A stretch of DNA of 9,967 bases from Gammaproteobacteria bacterium (GCA_003233075.1 QIKQ01000079.1:1-9967); one strand, 5' to 3'; counted from the stretch's first letter, positions 1 to 7,336 are shown. Notes: generated from the letters alone by a model not told the origin. Translations and numbers: made by a program.

Positions 1-152
1 TATGCCTGCGCACTTGTCGGTTGCGAAAACGAGTCATAGCATACCCTTGAACCGTCTCGCTACGAAGTGCTGTGAGAAAAGCGGGCTAGTCGTTTATATA
101 TTTATCGAGCGAGCGACTAGACTAAATGCAAATTGTGAATTAGATTAATGAA
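1..152. other. Left-edge intergenic DNA with a long-loop inverted repeat
   Basis: No coding region or RNA gene is recognisable here. CTAGTCG at 86-92 and CGACTAG at 114-120 form a 7-bp inverted repeat with a 21-nt A/T-rich loop. It lies just upstream of the mltC-like gene and could be a weak terminator of an upstream gene or a regulatory dyad. Two short strings, GCTACGAAGT at 59-68 and GCGGGCT at 81-87, recur in the same order and orientation in the MITE at 9443-9624, so part of this stretch may be a degraded mobile-element fragment. Confidence 0.35.
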
Positions 153-1367
153 ATGAATCGAAATTTAATTTATAAACTAATGGCACAGCTAATAAGTCTG
201 CTTTGTTTTCTAAGCTTAGCTTTTGTAGGTTCTTGTACACCATCAGACATTATTCGAGTTGCCGTTAGTAAAAGCCCGAGAGCAGCTGCCAAGACTATTC
301 TGAAATCCAGACCGAATCGTTACAAATATAACCCACGACTACTCGCAAGAGATATACGTTTTTTAAAACGAAATTATAATAAACTATTTAAGAAACATAA
401 GAAAAAAGTTGGTCAACGCTGGGGCAAATCTGAAGCAAAAATGCCATCTAGTCACCAGTTTGTAAAGTACACGAAAAATTACAAAAGTCGTGCAATCATT
501 AACTTTGATTCTGGTTTGATATCAATCGAGACCATCGAAACCTTAAATAAAAGCAATAGCACTAAAAACTTAAAAAGTGCAATTATCACTACCCTGCTAA
601 CACCTAAAGATCCACGATCAGTGGATATGTTTAGCGCAAAAATAACTCGCTTAAGTGGCAGACCTTATCTGTATGGATTAGTAAAAAATCATCGAGAACA
701 AAATATAGCGACGGTTTATCGCGCGGAAAATTACGCTAATTTTCTAGTAAAAAACCAAGCTAAGCGTAGAAAGATTCGCATTTCGGGAACAAACACCTCA
801 GTCTATTATGTAAAAATTCACATGATTAATAATCACCTAAATACCAGAGCCAAGCGTTATAGCCCTTATGTCAATAAATTCGCAAGGCGTTACCGTATCA
901 GCCGGAGCTTAGTTTATGCGATTATGCAAACCGAAAGTAATTTTAATCCTTACGCTATTAGTAGTGCGCCGGCCTACGGATTAATGCAAATAGTCCCACA
1001 CACTGGCGGACGTGATGCATATAAAAAGGTCCACGGTTTCGATAAAATACCTTCGAGTCATTACCTGCTAAATTATATAAATAATATTCAGATGGGTAGC
1101 GCTTATATTAATTTGCTTTATTACCGTTATTTATCAAAAATTCATAACCCAGTTTCCAGAGAGTATTGTCTAATTGCCGCCTATAATACTGGTATAGGCA
1201 ATGTTTATTCACTATTTTCTAATAATCGGGAACGTGCGATTGAGCGCATAAATCGATTAAGTTCGTCACAAATATATCAATATTTGAGGCGTCACTTGCG
1301 CGCCAAAGAAGCAAGGGACTACCTTTACAAAGTGATAAAAGCAAGACCGAGATATGTCAATTTTTAA
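153..1367 (+). CDS. mltC: MltC-type membrane-bound lytic murein transglycosylase (lipoprotein)
   Basis: MltC enzymes are outer-membrane lipoproteins that cleave the MurNAc-GlcNAc bond of peptidoglycan, leaving 1,6-anhydro ends. Residues 10-28 form a lipoprotein signal peptide ending in a V-G-S-C lipobox, with Cys28 as the lipidation site. Residues about 100-225 match the DUF3393-like MltC N-terminal domain, including the INFDSGLISIETI segment that resembles INFDDGTVTIETI of E. coli MltC. The SLT catalytic domain follows: QTESNFNPYA with catalytic Glu261, GLMQI at 276-280 and AAYNTG at 342-347. The C-terminal YLYKV is also MltC-like. At 404 aa it is longer than E. coli MltC (about 359 aa), mostly through a Lys/Arg-rich stretch at residues 50-95. 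The start could be ATG 153 or ATG 180; neither has a strong ribosome site, and both keep the signal peptide. It ends 15 bp from the convergent GGDEF/EAL gene, with no obvious terminator between them. Confidence 0.88.
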   Translation: MNRNLIYKLMAQLISLLCFLSLAFVGSCTPSDIIRVAVSKSPRAAAKTILKSRPNRYKYNPRLLARDIRFLKRNYNKLFKKHKKKVGQRWGKSEAKMPSSHQFVKYTKNYKSRAIINFDSGLISIETIETLNKSNSTKNLKSAIITTLLTPKDPRSVDMFSAKITRLSGRPYLYGLVKNHREQNIATVYRAENYANFLVKNQAKRRKIRISGTNTSVYYVKIHMINNHLNTRAKRYSPYVNKFARRYRISRSLVYAIMQTESNFNPYAISSAPAYGLMQIVPHTGGRDAYKKVHGFDKIPSSHYLLNYINNIQMGSAYINLLYYRYLSKIHNPVSREYCLIAAYNTGIGNVYSLFSNNRERAIERINRLSSSQIYQYLRRHLRAKEARDYLYKVIKARPRYVNF

Positions 1368-1382
1368 GATTAAATTATAATT

Positions 1383-3506
1383 TTAGCCAGCACTATTGTG
1401 CAGCAATGGCGACCAATTGCTTTTAGTGAACCACTCTTCTAATTGTTCTGCTGGACAAGGTTTGCAAATGTAGAACCCTTGGAGTTTGTCGCAGCCATAC
1501 TTGTCGAGTAAATCAATAATCGCCTGATTTTCTACCCCTTCAGCTACTACATGTTTGCCTAGCATATGAGCTAATTCAATCGTTGAATTGACGATTATTC
1601 TACTTTCTTCAGAACTATCCATGTTCATAATAAAACATCGATCAATTTTAACCTGATCAATATGAAATTTACTTAAGTAGGATAATGAAGAATAACCTGT
1701 ACCGAAATCATCAATCGAAATAATAATACCAATACTACTTAAAGTCTCTAATAATTTCATAGTCCTATCGGGATCTGACATAGTCACTGTTTCAGTTATT
1801 TCTAAACATAACTTATTGACATCAACGTTGAACTTTTTAAGTAAGGCAGAAATTTTTATTGGCAACATCGAATCTAAAAAGCTTTCCGCTGATAAATTAA
1901 TAGATACTGTTATCTTATGTCCTTGAGAATGCCAAATACTGACTTGACTCAAAGCCTTATCAAACACCCAGTCCGTCAGCGGCAATATGAGTCCGTTTTT
2001 TTCTGCTATTGGAATAAATACATCAGGCGGAATAAAGCCTCTATTAGGATCTATCCATCGACACAATACTTCGACCCCACAGACTAGGCCAGTTGATAAA
2101 GCAATTATAGGTTGGTAATTTAAACTAAGACCATTATTTTCTATAGCCCATTTTAATTCCTTTACTAAATTATCTTGCTCCATACGTCTAAAATTTTCTT
2201 CTAGATCGAAAACCTTAAAATTAAGTTTAAGTCGCTTTGCAGTAAACATTGCTCCATCAGCACGCTTCAGTAATGTTTTTGCATCCTCGCCATGAGTTGG
2301 AAAAACGGCTGCACCAATACTCGCACTAATTTCTAGCATTAAAGTATCAATTTCAATTTTTTTGTCAAAGCATGACAGTACCTTATCTTTAACTCCGCTT
2401 ACATACTCTACACCTGAATCAGGAAGAATAATTGAAAATTGATCGCCACCAAACCGCGCAATCGTGTCACTTTTTCTGAATTCCTGTCGAAAACGGCTCG
2501 CAATCTCTTTAAGTATGTCATCACCTACCATATGACCGTGAAGTTCGTTAACTATTTTAAAATCTTTAATATCTATTATTAGAAGTGTAAACTCCTTTCT
2601 GTTACGTTTTGATGTGTCTAAAATATGCAATAGTCGGTCAGAAAATAAAGTCCGATTAGATAAATGCGTTAAGGGATCGAGCAGGCTTACTGCTTCTAAT
2701 TTTTTGTACGAAACCTCTAACTCTTCAGTACGTTGTACTAATTTTACATCGATAGAATTATTAAGCTCGCGAAGCTGAAACATTGCGAGTACTGTTTCTT
2801 CTTTGCTATCTTCAATTTGAGCGAGCAATAGGTCGTTGGTTTTCGTTAAAAACTCAAAACCTGCTTGACTAGCCTGACGGGAATTAATATTCATACCTAA
2901 CTTGGACGCCACCTTACTATTAATACGACCTAGTGGATTTCTAACATAATGAAAATGAAGAAAAATATTTACTACAATAAATAATATCGTCACTGTTATT
3001 AGAGCAACTAACACCCCAATCGAATTTGATTTATGTGATTTCCCCATTTCTAGCTGAAAGTAATTTCCGAGATTATCAGTAAAACTATATATCGTCTTTT
3101 GAATTAATTTTGAATTTAAGCCAGATAATAATTTAAACTCGCCTTTATTACTAAGAAACACTAAATGATTGGCTGTGTTTTTAGCAAAACGTATTCCTAA
3201 TTTAACAATCCCCTTTTTATCTCTAATTATTAAATAACTTAGTCCCAGCTCTTCATTTAATTTCGCGCTAATTGCAACAAACAATTCGTGAGTATCTTGC
3301 TGTTGGAGATTACTTACGTATCCGCTTACATAGTGAGTAAAGAGCGCTAGGCTTGCTTCGCTCGTAATTGTTTTATTTGTTTTCGAACTGATAATTAGGA
3401 CGCAAACGACTGCAGAAAATAACAATGAAGTTAAAATCGTATAAATGTTATAAGCAGAAAAATACTGTATTTTCTTAGTGATTTTTTTTATATAACTTAA
3501 GCTCAT
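1383..3506 (-). CDS. Membrane GGDEF/EAL protein; probable c-di-GMP phosphodiesterase with degenerate GGDEF
   Basis: This is a 707-aa inner-membrane cyclic-di-GMP protein. TM helices at about 21-41 and 163-185 bracket a roughly 120-residue periplasmic sensor region of unrecognised fold. A linker and probable coiled coil (about 225-272) leads to a GGDEF domain (about 275-435) and an EAL domain (about 445-695). The cyclase signature reads GGDQF (353-357): Gln356 replaces Glu through CAA in place of GAA, which argues against cyclase activity. The product-inhibition motif RxxD is kept (R344-D347). The EAL domain looks active: EVL at 479-481 with R483, N537, EITE from E569, DDFGTGYSS from D599, K620, EGVE with E656, and QGF from Q676. 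The expected activity is hydrolysis of c-di-GMP to pGpG, with the GGDEF domain possibly acting as a GTP or c-di-GMP sensor. The start is ATG 3504-3506 with only a weak upstream ribosome site. No dedicated partner gene is adjacent. Confidence 0.93.
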   Translation of the reverse strand: MSLSYIKKITKKIQYFSAYNIYTILTSLLFSAVVCVLIISSKTNKTITSEASLALFTHYVSGYVSNLQQQDTHELFVAISAKLNEELGLSYLIIRDKKGIVKLGIRFAKNTANHLVFLSNKGEFKLLSGLNSKLIQKTIYSFTDNLGNYFQLEMGKSHKSNSIGVLVALITVTILFIVVNIFLHFHYVRNPLGRINSKVASKLGMNINSRQASQAGFEFLTKTNDLLLAQIEDSKEETVLAMFQLRELNNSIDVKLVQRTEELEVSYKKLEAVSLLDPLTHLSNRTLFSDRLLHILDTSKRNRKEFTLLIIDIKDFKIVNELHGHMVGDDILKEIASRFRQEFRKSDTIARFGGDQFSIILPDSGVEYVSGVKDKVLSCFDKKIEIDTLMLEISASIGAAVFPTHGEDAKTLLKRADGAMFTAKRLKLNFKVFDLEENFRRMEQDNLVKELKWAIENNGLSLNYQPIIALSTGLVCGVEVLCRWIDPNRGFIPPDVFIPIAEKNGLILPLTDWVFDKALSQVSIWHSQGHKITVSINLSAESFLDSMLPIKISALLKKFNVDVNKLCLEITETVTMSDPDRTMKLLETLSSIGIIISIDDFGTGYSSLSYLSKFHIDQVKIDRCFIMNMDSSEESRIIVNSTIELAHMLGKHVVAEGVENQAIIDLLDKYGCDKLQGFYICKPCPAEQLEEWFTKSNWSPLLHNSAG

Positions 3507-3834
3507 TTTTACCCACAGAGTCCCTACTGAAGCAAGAGTTCAATCCTCCCTATCGGCTAGTAGATTGGGTCCTTGAATTAGTCAATAATCTTAAAAAAAA
3601 GATAGTCTGACATTAATGCAATTAATCAGTAGCCCAGATATAAACCTTATAAAAAGTATGCGTAACAGTTTGACATTAAAACAAAAACTTCTGAAAAGTC
3701 CTTAAAACAAGATAAAGCCTCTTAAACCAAACTAAACACACAGACATATACCTTTATTGAATGTAATGAAAAAATCGATTGAGTAAAGTTAACTGAAAAT
3801 GCACAAAGACGTTTTATTTGCAAAGTTAATAATA

Positions 3835-3867
3835 CGTTTTTTTGTTCGCTTGAACGTCAAAAAAACG
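3835..3867. promoter_or_regulatory. Long A/T-armed hairpin upstream of the globin gene
   Basis: CGTTTTTTTG (3835-3844) and CAAAAAAACG (3858-3867) are perfect 10-bp inverted arms. Inside them TTC (3845-3847) can pair with GAA (3852-3854) around a GCTT loop, leaving CGT as a bulge. The structure ends about 80 bp before the globin start, placing it in the promoter or early leader. It could be an operator, a structured leader or an attenuator-like element. The A tract after the loop is not a normal + strand terminator tail, so a simple terminator reading is weak. Confidence 0.4.
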
Positions 3868-3935
3868 CCTTTGTAATATTAAAAATATATGTTTTACTTA
3901 AAGACATAAAGTATCCATCAAGCTAAGTGCGTGTT

Positions 3936-3940
3936 AGGAG
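3936..3940 (+). promoter_or_regulatory. Ribosome binding site that fixes the globin start
   Basis: AGGAG sits 8 nt before ATG 3949-3951. The frame is open upstream to a GTG at 3931, but that codon would place this Shine-Dalgarno inside the gene. Globins of this family also begin with MTPE- or LTPE-like residues, so ATG 3949 is preferred. Confidence 0.85.
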
Positions 3941-3948
3941 AAACTAAT

Positions 3949-4362
3949 ATGACCCCTGAAGAGATTAATATAGTTAAAAACTCTTGGCGACAAGTTCAAC
4001 CCGTCTCGCAAATGGCAGGTGAACTATTTTATGATCGCTTAATGGAAATTAAACCTGAAACGAATGTATTGTTTAATCAAAATCACGTTAAACAAGTTAA
4101 GGCTTTAATGGAGACATTAAGTATTGTAATTGATAAGCTTGATGATCCTTACTCTATTATTCCAGTCTACCAGTCTATGGGTAAGACTACAGTTGGTTAT
4201 GGAGTCTTAGAATCTGATTATCAATCTTCTCAATCTGCTTTAGAGTGGACCTTAGAATATGGACTAGGTTTAGAATTTACATCCGAAGTACGTTACGCAT
4301 GGTCTCAAGCCTTTCAATTAATGTATTCTATGCTTCACGATGATCAAATACAATTGCATTAG
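3949..4362 (+). CDS. Single-domain bacterial globin lacking the proximal heme histidine
   Basis: This 137-aa protein covers the globin fold of the family related to the heme domain of flavohemoglobins. Conserved landmarks are MTPEE at the start, Tyr28 at position B10 (ELFYDRL), Phe42 at CD1, Gln49 at E7, VGYGV at 82-86, Tyr91, ALEWTLEYGLG at 97-107 and the H-helix VRYAWSQAF. The family normally reads LGRRHVGYGV, where His is the F8 proximal ligand. Here the segment is MGKTTVGYGV, so Thr81 (ACA, 4189-4191) occupies the ligand position. The F helix contains no histidine; the only ones in the protein are H46, H130 and H137. By family knowledge heme binding should be weak or absent, as in heme-free globin sensors such as RsbR-type domains. 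The rest of the frame is intact, which suggests a kept function rather than decay. There is no reductase domain. Divergent from the GGDEF/EAL gene. Confidence 0.87.
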   Translation: MTPEEINIVKNSWRQVQPVSQMAGELFYDRLMEIKPETNVLFNQNHVKQVKALMETLSIVIDKLDDPYSIIPVYQSMGKTTVGYGVLESDYQSSQSALEWTLEYGLGLEFTSEVRYAWSQAFQLMYSMLHDDQIQLH

Positions 4363-4364
4363 GG

Positions 4365-4381
4365 GGTGCTTTTAAAGCACC
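4365..4381 (+). terminator. Hairpin directly after the globin stop codon
   Basis: GGTGCTTT (4365-4372) and AAAGCACC (4374-4381) are perfect 8-bp arms around one base, starting 2 nt after the TAG stop. What follows is TAAAATATA, so the U-run is poor. It is a plausible but weak intrinsic terminator, or a 3'-end stabilising hairpin. Confidence 0.5.
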
Positions 4382-4560
4382 TAAAATATACCGCAAATTT
4401 TAAATTAAACAAATAAGTAAATATATTCCTTATACGATATATTTAGCTTTCAGATAAATTGGACCTGCAAAATATTGTTTAATACATTTCAAATTATGAA
4501 ACGTTAAATCCACTAGAAACATTAACTTATTAGCTAGTTCTAAAAACCCTTAAACCAATT

Positions 4561-5241
4561 TTAATTCCACTTCAATACTTCGATGTGCCGTTTTAATTGA
4601 CCTGCCGTTTTATATTTTTTTAAAATTAGACCGCTTTTAAGACCACAACATATTTGCTTCACTTCCTTGGGTTGTTTTGAATAAAAACGCATACCACCTA
4701 ATGAATCGTAAAATAAGCGAATAATATTCAATACATCCGCCTGTATATTTTCAGACTTAGGTGACTGCCACTGGAAAAAATCTACTATTTTAATATCAAA
4801 ACCTAAGCCAAACCTCTGTAACATAATATTTTCACTGTGCAAGTCGCCATGGTATTCCCTTAAGCGATGAATACACTCAATGCCCTTTGCGAGTGAATGT
4901 AATAAATGAATTGCTTGAAAAGGTGTAAGTCTTTGGCCAGGTTGTCGTGATAAAAAATCAGATAAAGGCTCACCCTCAACGTATTCTGATATTAAAAATG
5001 AAACGGGTGAACCTCTGAACTGAATAGACTCTTGAGTTAAATATTGAATAACAATTGAACACTCGCGTAATTTGTGGAGTTTTTTTGCATGAAATTTTAC
5101 TGTTTTATCATTAATATTTCGGTGAGGGAAAAATATTTTTGCTGCTCTCTCAATACCGGTACTCAATTCTTTTACCAAATAAACTTCACCTTCCCAACCT
5201 TGCCCAAGTTTTGATACAATCTCATATTTTCTAGCCAGCAC
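4561..5241 (-). CDS. Small Ser/Thr protein kinase-like protein
   Basis: This 226-aa cytoplasmic protein has the Hanks-type kinase landmarks. The glycine-rich loop is LGQGWEGEVYLV (12-23), the ATP-anchoring lysine is in AAKIF (K35), and a hinge-like EYVEG lies at 86-90. The catalytic loop HGDLHSEN (131-138) has Asp133 as catalytic base and Asn138 as metal ligand. The magnesium-binding motif is DFF (154-156) instead of DFG, and D169-V170 fit the start of helix F. HGD in place of HRD is common in bacterial and atypical kinases. The C-lobe is short, so the chain is below the usual size of about 260 aa. No TM segment or sensor domain is present. All catalytic residues remain, so phosphotransfer is plausible; the substrate is unknown. 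The start is GTG 5239-5241, supported by GAGGAAGA just upstream. The next gene on the same strand lies about 270 bp upstream and ends in its own terminator, so this is probably a separate transcription unit. Confidence 0.78.
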   Translation of the reverse strand: MLARKYEIVSKLGQGWEGEVYLVKELSTGIERAAKIFFPHRNINDKTVKFHAKKLHKLRECSIVIQYLTQESIQFRGSPVSFLISEYVEGEPLSDFLSRQPGQRLTPFQAIHLLHSLAKGIECIHRLREYHGDLHSENIMLQRFGLGFDIKIVDFFQWQSPKSENIQADVLNIIRLFYDSLGGMRFYSKQPKEVKQICCGLKSGLILKKYKTAGQLKRHIEVLKWN

Positions 5242-5244
5242 TCT

Positions 5245-5249
5245 TCCTC
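5245..5249 (-). promoter_or_regulatory. Ribosome binding site supporting a GTG start for the kinase
   Basis: On the minus strand GAGGA (5249-5245) lies 3 nt before GTG 5241-5239. The spacing is short but the match is good. Starting here keeps the full glycine-rich loop at residues 12-23, and no better ATG precedes that loop. Confidence 0.55.
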
Positions 5250-5427
5250 GTTTAAAATCGAACGCTTCTATTTTTGTTATAGATTTCTTAATTGCGAGTG
5301 TGATGTTAAATCAATCCAAAGAGAATATGTCATTCCAACAAAAGTGAAATACTGTTTTAGTCTATATTGGATTTTCAATAGCGCAATAGACGAAAGCAAT
5401 TATATTTAAAATAGTTCTGGCTCAACG

Positions 5428-5471
5428 AAAAAACCCCTGAGATCCAGATCGTTTTGGACCACAGGGGTTTT
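5428..5471 (-). terminator. Rho-independent terminator of the substrate-binding protein gene
   Basis: Read on the minus strand, AAAACCCCTG (5471-5462) pairs with CAGGGGTTTT (5439-5430) over 10 bp, and the T-run continues to six Ts (to 5428). It begins about 40 nt after the stop codon at 5511. On the plus strand the stem is followed by only four Ts, so it acts mainly leftward and separates the binding-protein gene from the kinase gene. Confidence 0.85.
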
Positions 5472-5510
5472 GGTCAAGCTTAAAAGTAATTAAATTACTT
5501 TATCACTTGC

Positions 5511-6530
5511 TTACTTTTTCTTTCTTGGTCTTGGGAGACGACGGATTTTAAGTTCTCTTTTCGAAGCTTTAACAAAACCGTAAGAAACATAAATGTTTTG
5601 AGCGGCATCAGTCGCTAAATACTTCATGAATGTTTTAGCATTCTTCTTGTTTTTAGCTTTATTCAAAGGACCAATAGCATAGGCAACTTTTTTACCTTGG
5701 TTATATTTTTTTGAAATTTTAACGCCGTCAATTTTACGGCCTTCTTTCAAAGCGTGTTTAACTTCAGTAGTCCAAACTATACCGACGTCTGCTTTGCCAT
5801 TTTCGATTCTATGTGGAGTTTCACGATGGTGACGTGCAGTAAACCAAGTTTTACCTGGTACCGCCCAGCAACTCTTACATTTTTTACCGGCTGTCACTTT
5901 TTTATAAAGTTTAGCTTTCTTAAGAGCTGCAGTACCGTAGAATTTAAAAATACCTTCGGTCAATGGGTTTGGATGAGATTGAACTAAATCATCACGACCA
6001 AGGTCTTTGAAACCTTTGATATTTTTAGGATTGCCTGCAGCAACCATTAGCTCAAGCTTGTTGTGAGTATAAATCATGTATTTTTTCATGATTCCTTTAC
6101 CACGAAGCTTAATTAAATGCGCTTTTTTAACACTTGCAAATAAGTCCGGGTGTTGGTTAGTTTCTATTCCAAGAATTTTACCTTGCTTAAGGATTTGCTT
6201 CTTAAGGATTTGACCAGGAGGAATTGTTTCAACATAAACAGTTTTAATATTGGGATGCTTAGATTGAAAATCTTGGATTAGCTCTTTCATAACCATAAAC
6301 TGATTACCAGCAAGATACATTACTAAATCTGATGTATAAGAATCGCCAATTTTTCCATAACTAATTTTTCCATCTACATGAAAAGTACGATAGTCATGGC
6401 CGTGACCCGCGTCTTTCTTCTTAGAATGAGATTTACCATCCTTACTGAACATCTTTTTCATTTTGCCGCAACCAGTAACGAGCGTTACACTCAGCACTGC
6501 TAGCATCGCGTAATTAAAAATTTTCTTCAT
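5511..6530 (-). CDS. Lysine-rich periplasmic substrate-binding lipoprotein (ModA-like type II fold)
   Basis: This 339-aa protein looks like a solute-binding protein of the type II periplasmic-binding fold (molybdate/sulfate-like, SBP_bac_11-like). A lipoprotein signal ends in L-V-T-G-C with Cys21. A Lys/His-rich linker (23-46, including HGHD) follows, then the binding domain. Family-like motifs are SHPNPLTEGI (185-194), HHRETPHRI (234-242), ADVGIVW (247-253) and the C-terminal FMKYLATDAAQNIYVSYGF (301-319). A CKSC pair at 218-221 could form a disulfide or a redox or metal site. The chain is strikingly basic and ends in RRLPRPRKKK. No permease or ATPase gene is in the window, so it is an orphan component, or its partners are elsewhere. 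ATG 6528-6530 has AGGAG (6543-6539) 8 nt upstream. The promoter (6631-6658) and terminator (5428-5471) mark it as monocistronic. The ligand cannot be read from sequence; an oxyanion is an inference from the fold. Confidence 0.8.
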   Translation of the reverse strand: MKKIFNYAMLAVLSVTLVTGCGKMKKMFSKDGKSHSKKKDAGHGHDYRTFHVDGKISYGKIGDSYTSDLVMYLAGNQFMVMKELIQDFQSKHPNIKTVYVETIPPGQILKKQILKQGKILGIETNQHPDLFASVKKAHLIKLRGKGIMKKYMIYTHNKLELMVAAGNPKNIKGFKDLGRDDLVQSHPNPLTEGIFKFYGTAALKKAKLYKKVTAGKKCKSCWAVPGKTWFTARHHRETPHRIENGKADVGIVWTTEVKHALKEGRKIDGVKISKKYNQGKKVAYAIGPLNKAKNKKNAKTFMKYLATDAAQNIYVSYGFVKASKRELKIRRLPRPRKKK

Positions 6531-6602
6531 ATTCGAATCTCCTGATACTTTGAGAATATTTTTTTTTTACAATAACGATAACGTCCTTATGTCTAATAAC
6601 TG

Positions 6603-6630
6603 AGCATAATGGCCATTTTCGGCTTATGCT
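6603..6630. promoter_or_regulatory. Palindrome at the transcription start of the binding-protein gene
   Basis: AGCATAA (6603-6609) and TTATGCT (6624-6630) are perfect 7-bp inverted arms. GCC (6612-6614) and GGC (6621-6623) add inner pairing around ATTTTC. On the minus strand it starts one base after the proposed -10 hexamer, so it spans the expected start site and early leader. It could be a repressor operator or a leader hairpin. It has no U-run and is unlikely to be a terminator. Confidence 0.4.
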
Positions 6631-6658
6631 ATTCTACCTAGATTACCCCCAGCATCAA
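6631..6658 (-). promoter_or_regulatory. Candidate sigma70 promoter of the substrate-binding protein gene
   Basis: On the minus strand TTGATG (6658-6653) and TAGAAT (6636-6631) are separated by 16 bp. The -10 matches consensus at 5 of 6 positions and the -35 at 4 of 6. The predicted leader is about 90 nt and ends in the AGGAG ribosome site before ATG 6530. The palindrome at 6603-6630 abuts the -10. Confidence 0.45.
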
Positions 6659-7336
6659 GAGTAACATTAGTTAAATAAGCTATTTAGCAATATTTTAAGC
6701 AAAACTTAATTCTACTAGCAGACAAAAAAAATTTTGATGGGCTAAATTAACGACAACTAATTATGAGAAAGGTGACTAAAAACCTAATGGCTTTATTCGC
6801 ACCGATAAACAACTTATTTAAGTTATATTCTAAGTCTATATAAGAAAATTAATAACTACTAATTATTTTGATTCTCCTTAATGTGGTTTTGAATCAAATA
6901 TCAAATAATGACACTCAACAGCAAATACTTTCGAAACTATAAAGTTTCCACAAAATAAGAACTAGTCCTATTTAGGACTGCAAATAATTTTAAAATTTGA
7001 GATCACAACTAGTTATATCGAATGCTTACTCTAGCGCTACTAAATTAGATAGTTTGAATGAGTATTTATCGCTTTATAGTGTGATTTGTATAGACTGTTT
7101 TTACATGGAATATCGATAAATTAGCAAATTTTTGCTAAGGAAATAAAACATTATTAAGCCTATTCGATAGCCATAAACACCAATAAGATCACATAATCTG
7201 TTCTTGAATCAAACATGAATTTTGGTTAAGGTGATTAACTAATAAGAATAAACTATTACGGCTTTATTTGTAGAGGATTTACTCGAAAGACAAGCTACTT
7301 ATTCTCAATAATCTGCCAAAACCCGGGGATACTTAC
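6659..7336. other. Long AT-rich gene-free stretch with small dyads
   Basis: No protein family, tRNA or rRNA is visible in this part of the roughly 800-bp gap. Two adjacent small hairpins stand out: GAAACT/AGTTTC (6933-6948) and AGTCCTA/TAGGACT (6964-6979). An in-frame stretch at 6763-6843 could encode a 26-residue basic peptide, but it lacks a ribosome site. The right part must contain the promoter of the 7337 gene; I cannot place it with confidence. The stretch may hold an undetected RNA or remnants of a lost gene. Confidence 0.45.
6964..6979. repeat. Perfect 7-bp inverted repeat with a 2-nt centre
   Basis: AGTCCTA-TT-TAGGACT is a perfect dyad. A second dyad, GAAACT-ATAA-AGTTTC, lies 15 bp to the left at 6933-6948. 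Two compact palindromes 31 bp apart from start to start resemble paired regulator sites, but no promoter of a known gene is evident next to them. Confidence 0.4.

Larger units (their letters stand above)
3507..3948. other. Divergent intergenic region between the GGDEF/EAL and globin genes
   Basis: These 442 bp are very AT-rich and should carry the promoters of both flanking genes. The clearest element is the hairpin at 3835-3867, listed separately. A short frame at 3799-3876 could encode a 25-residue basic peptide, but it lacks a ribosome site and overlaps the hairpin. I see no tRNA, no convincing -35/-10 pair and no clear FNR-type TTGAT-N4-ATCAA site. Confidence 0.5.

Noticed and set aside
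3799..3876. Possible 25-residue basic peptide before the globin gene
   Set aside because: No ribosome site, and the frame runs through the A/T hairpin whose poly-T and poly-A arms create its Phe/Lys residues.
3931..3948. Upstream GTG start for the globin
   Set aside because: It would place the AGGAG ribosome site inside the coding region; ATG 3949 fits the family N-terminus better.
5754..5987. Plus-strand open frame of 77 codons
   Set aside because: Lies wholly inside the binding-protein gene on the other strand and has no family features.
6603..6630. Palindrome as a terminator
   Set aside because: No U-run on either strand, and its position next to a -10 fits an operator or leader better.
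6763..6843. Possible 26-residue peptide beginning MRKVTKNL
   Set aside because: No Shine-Dalgarno sequence before the ATG; chance frames of this size are common in AT-rich DNA.
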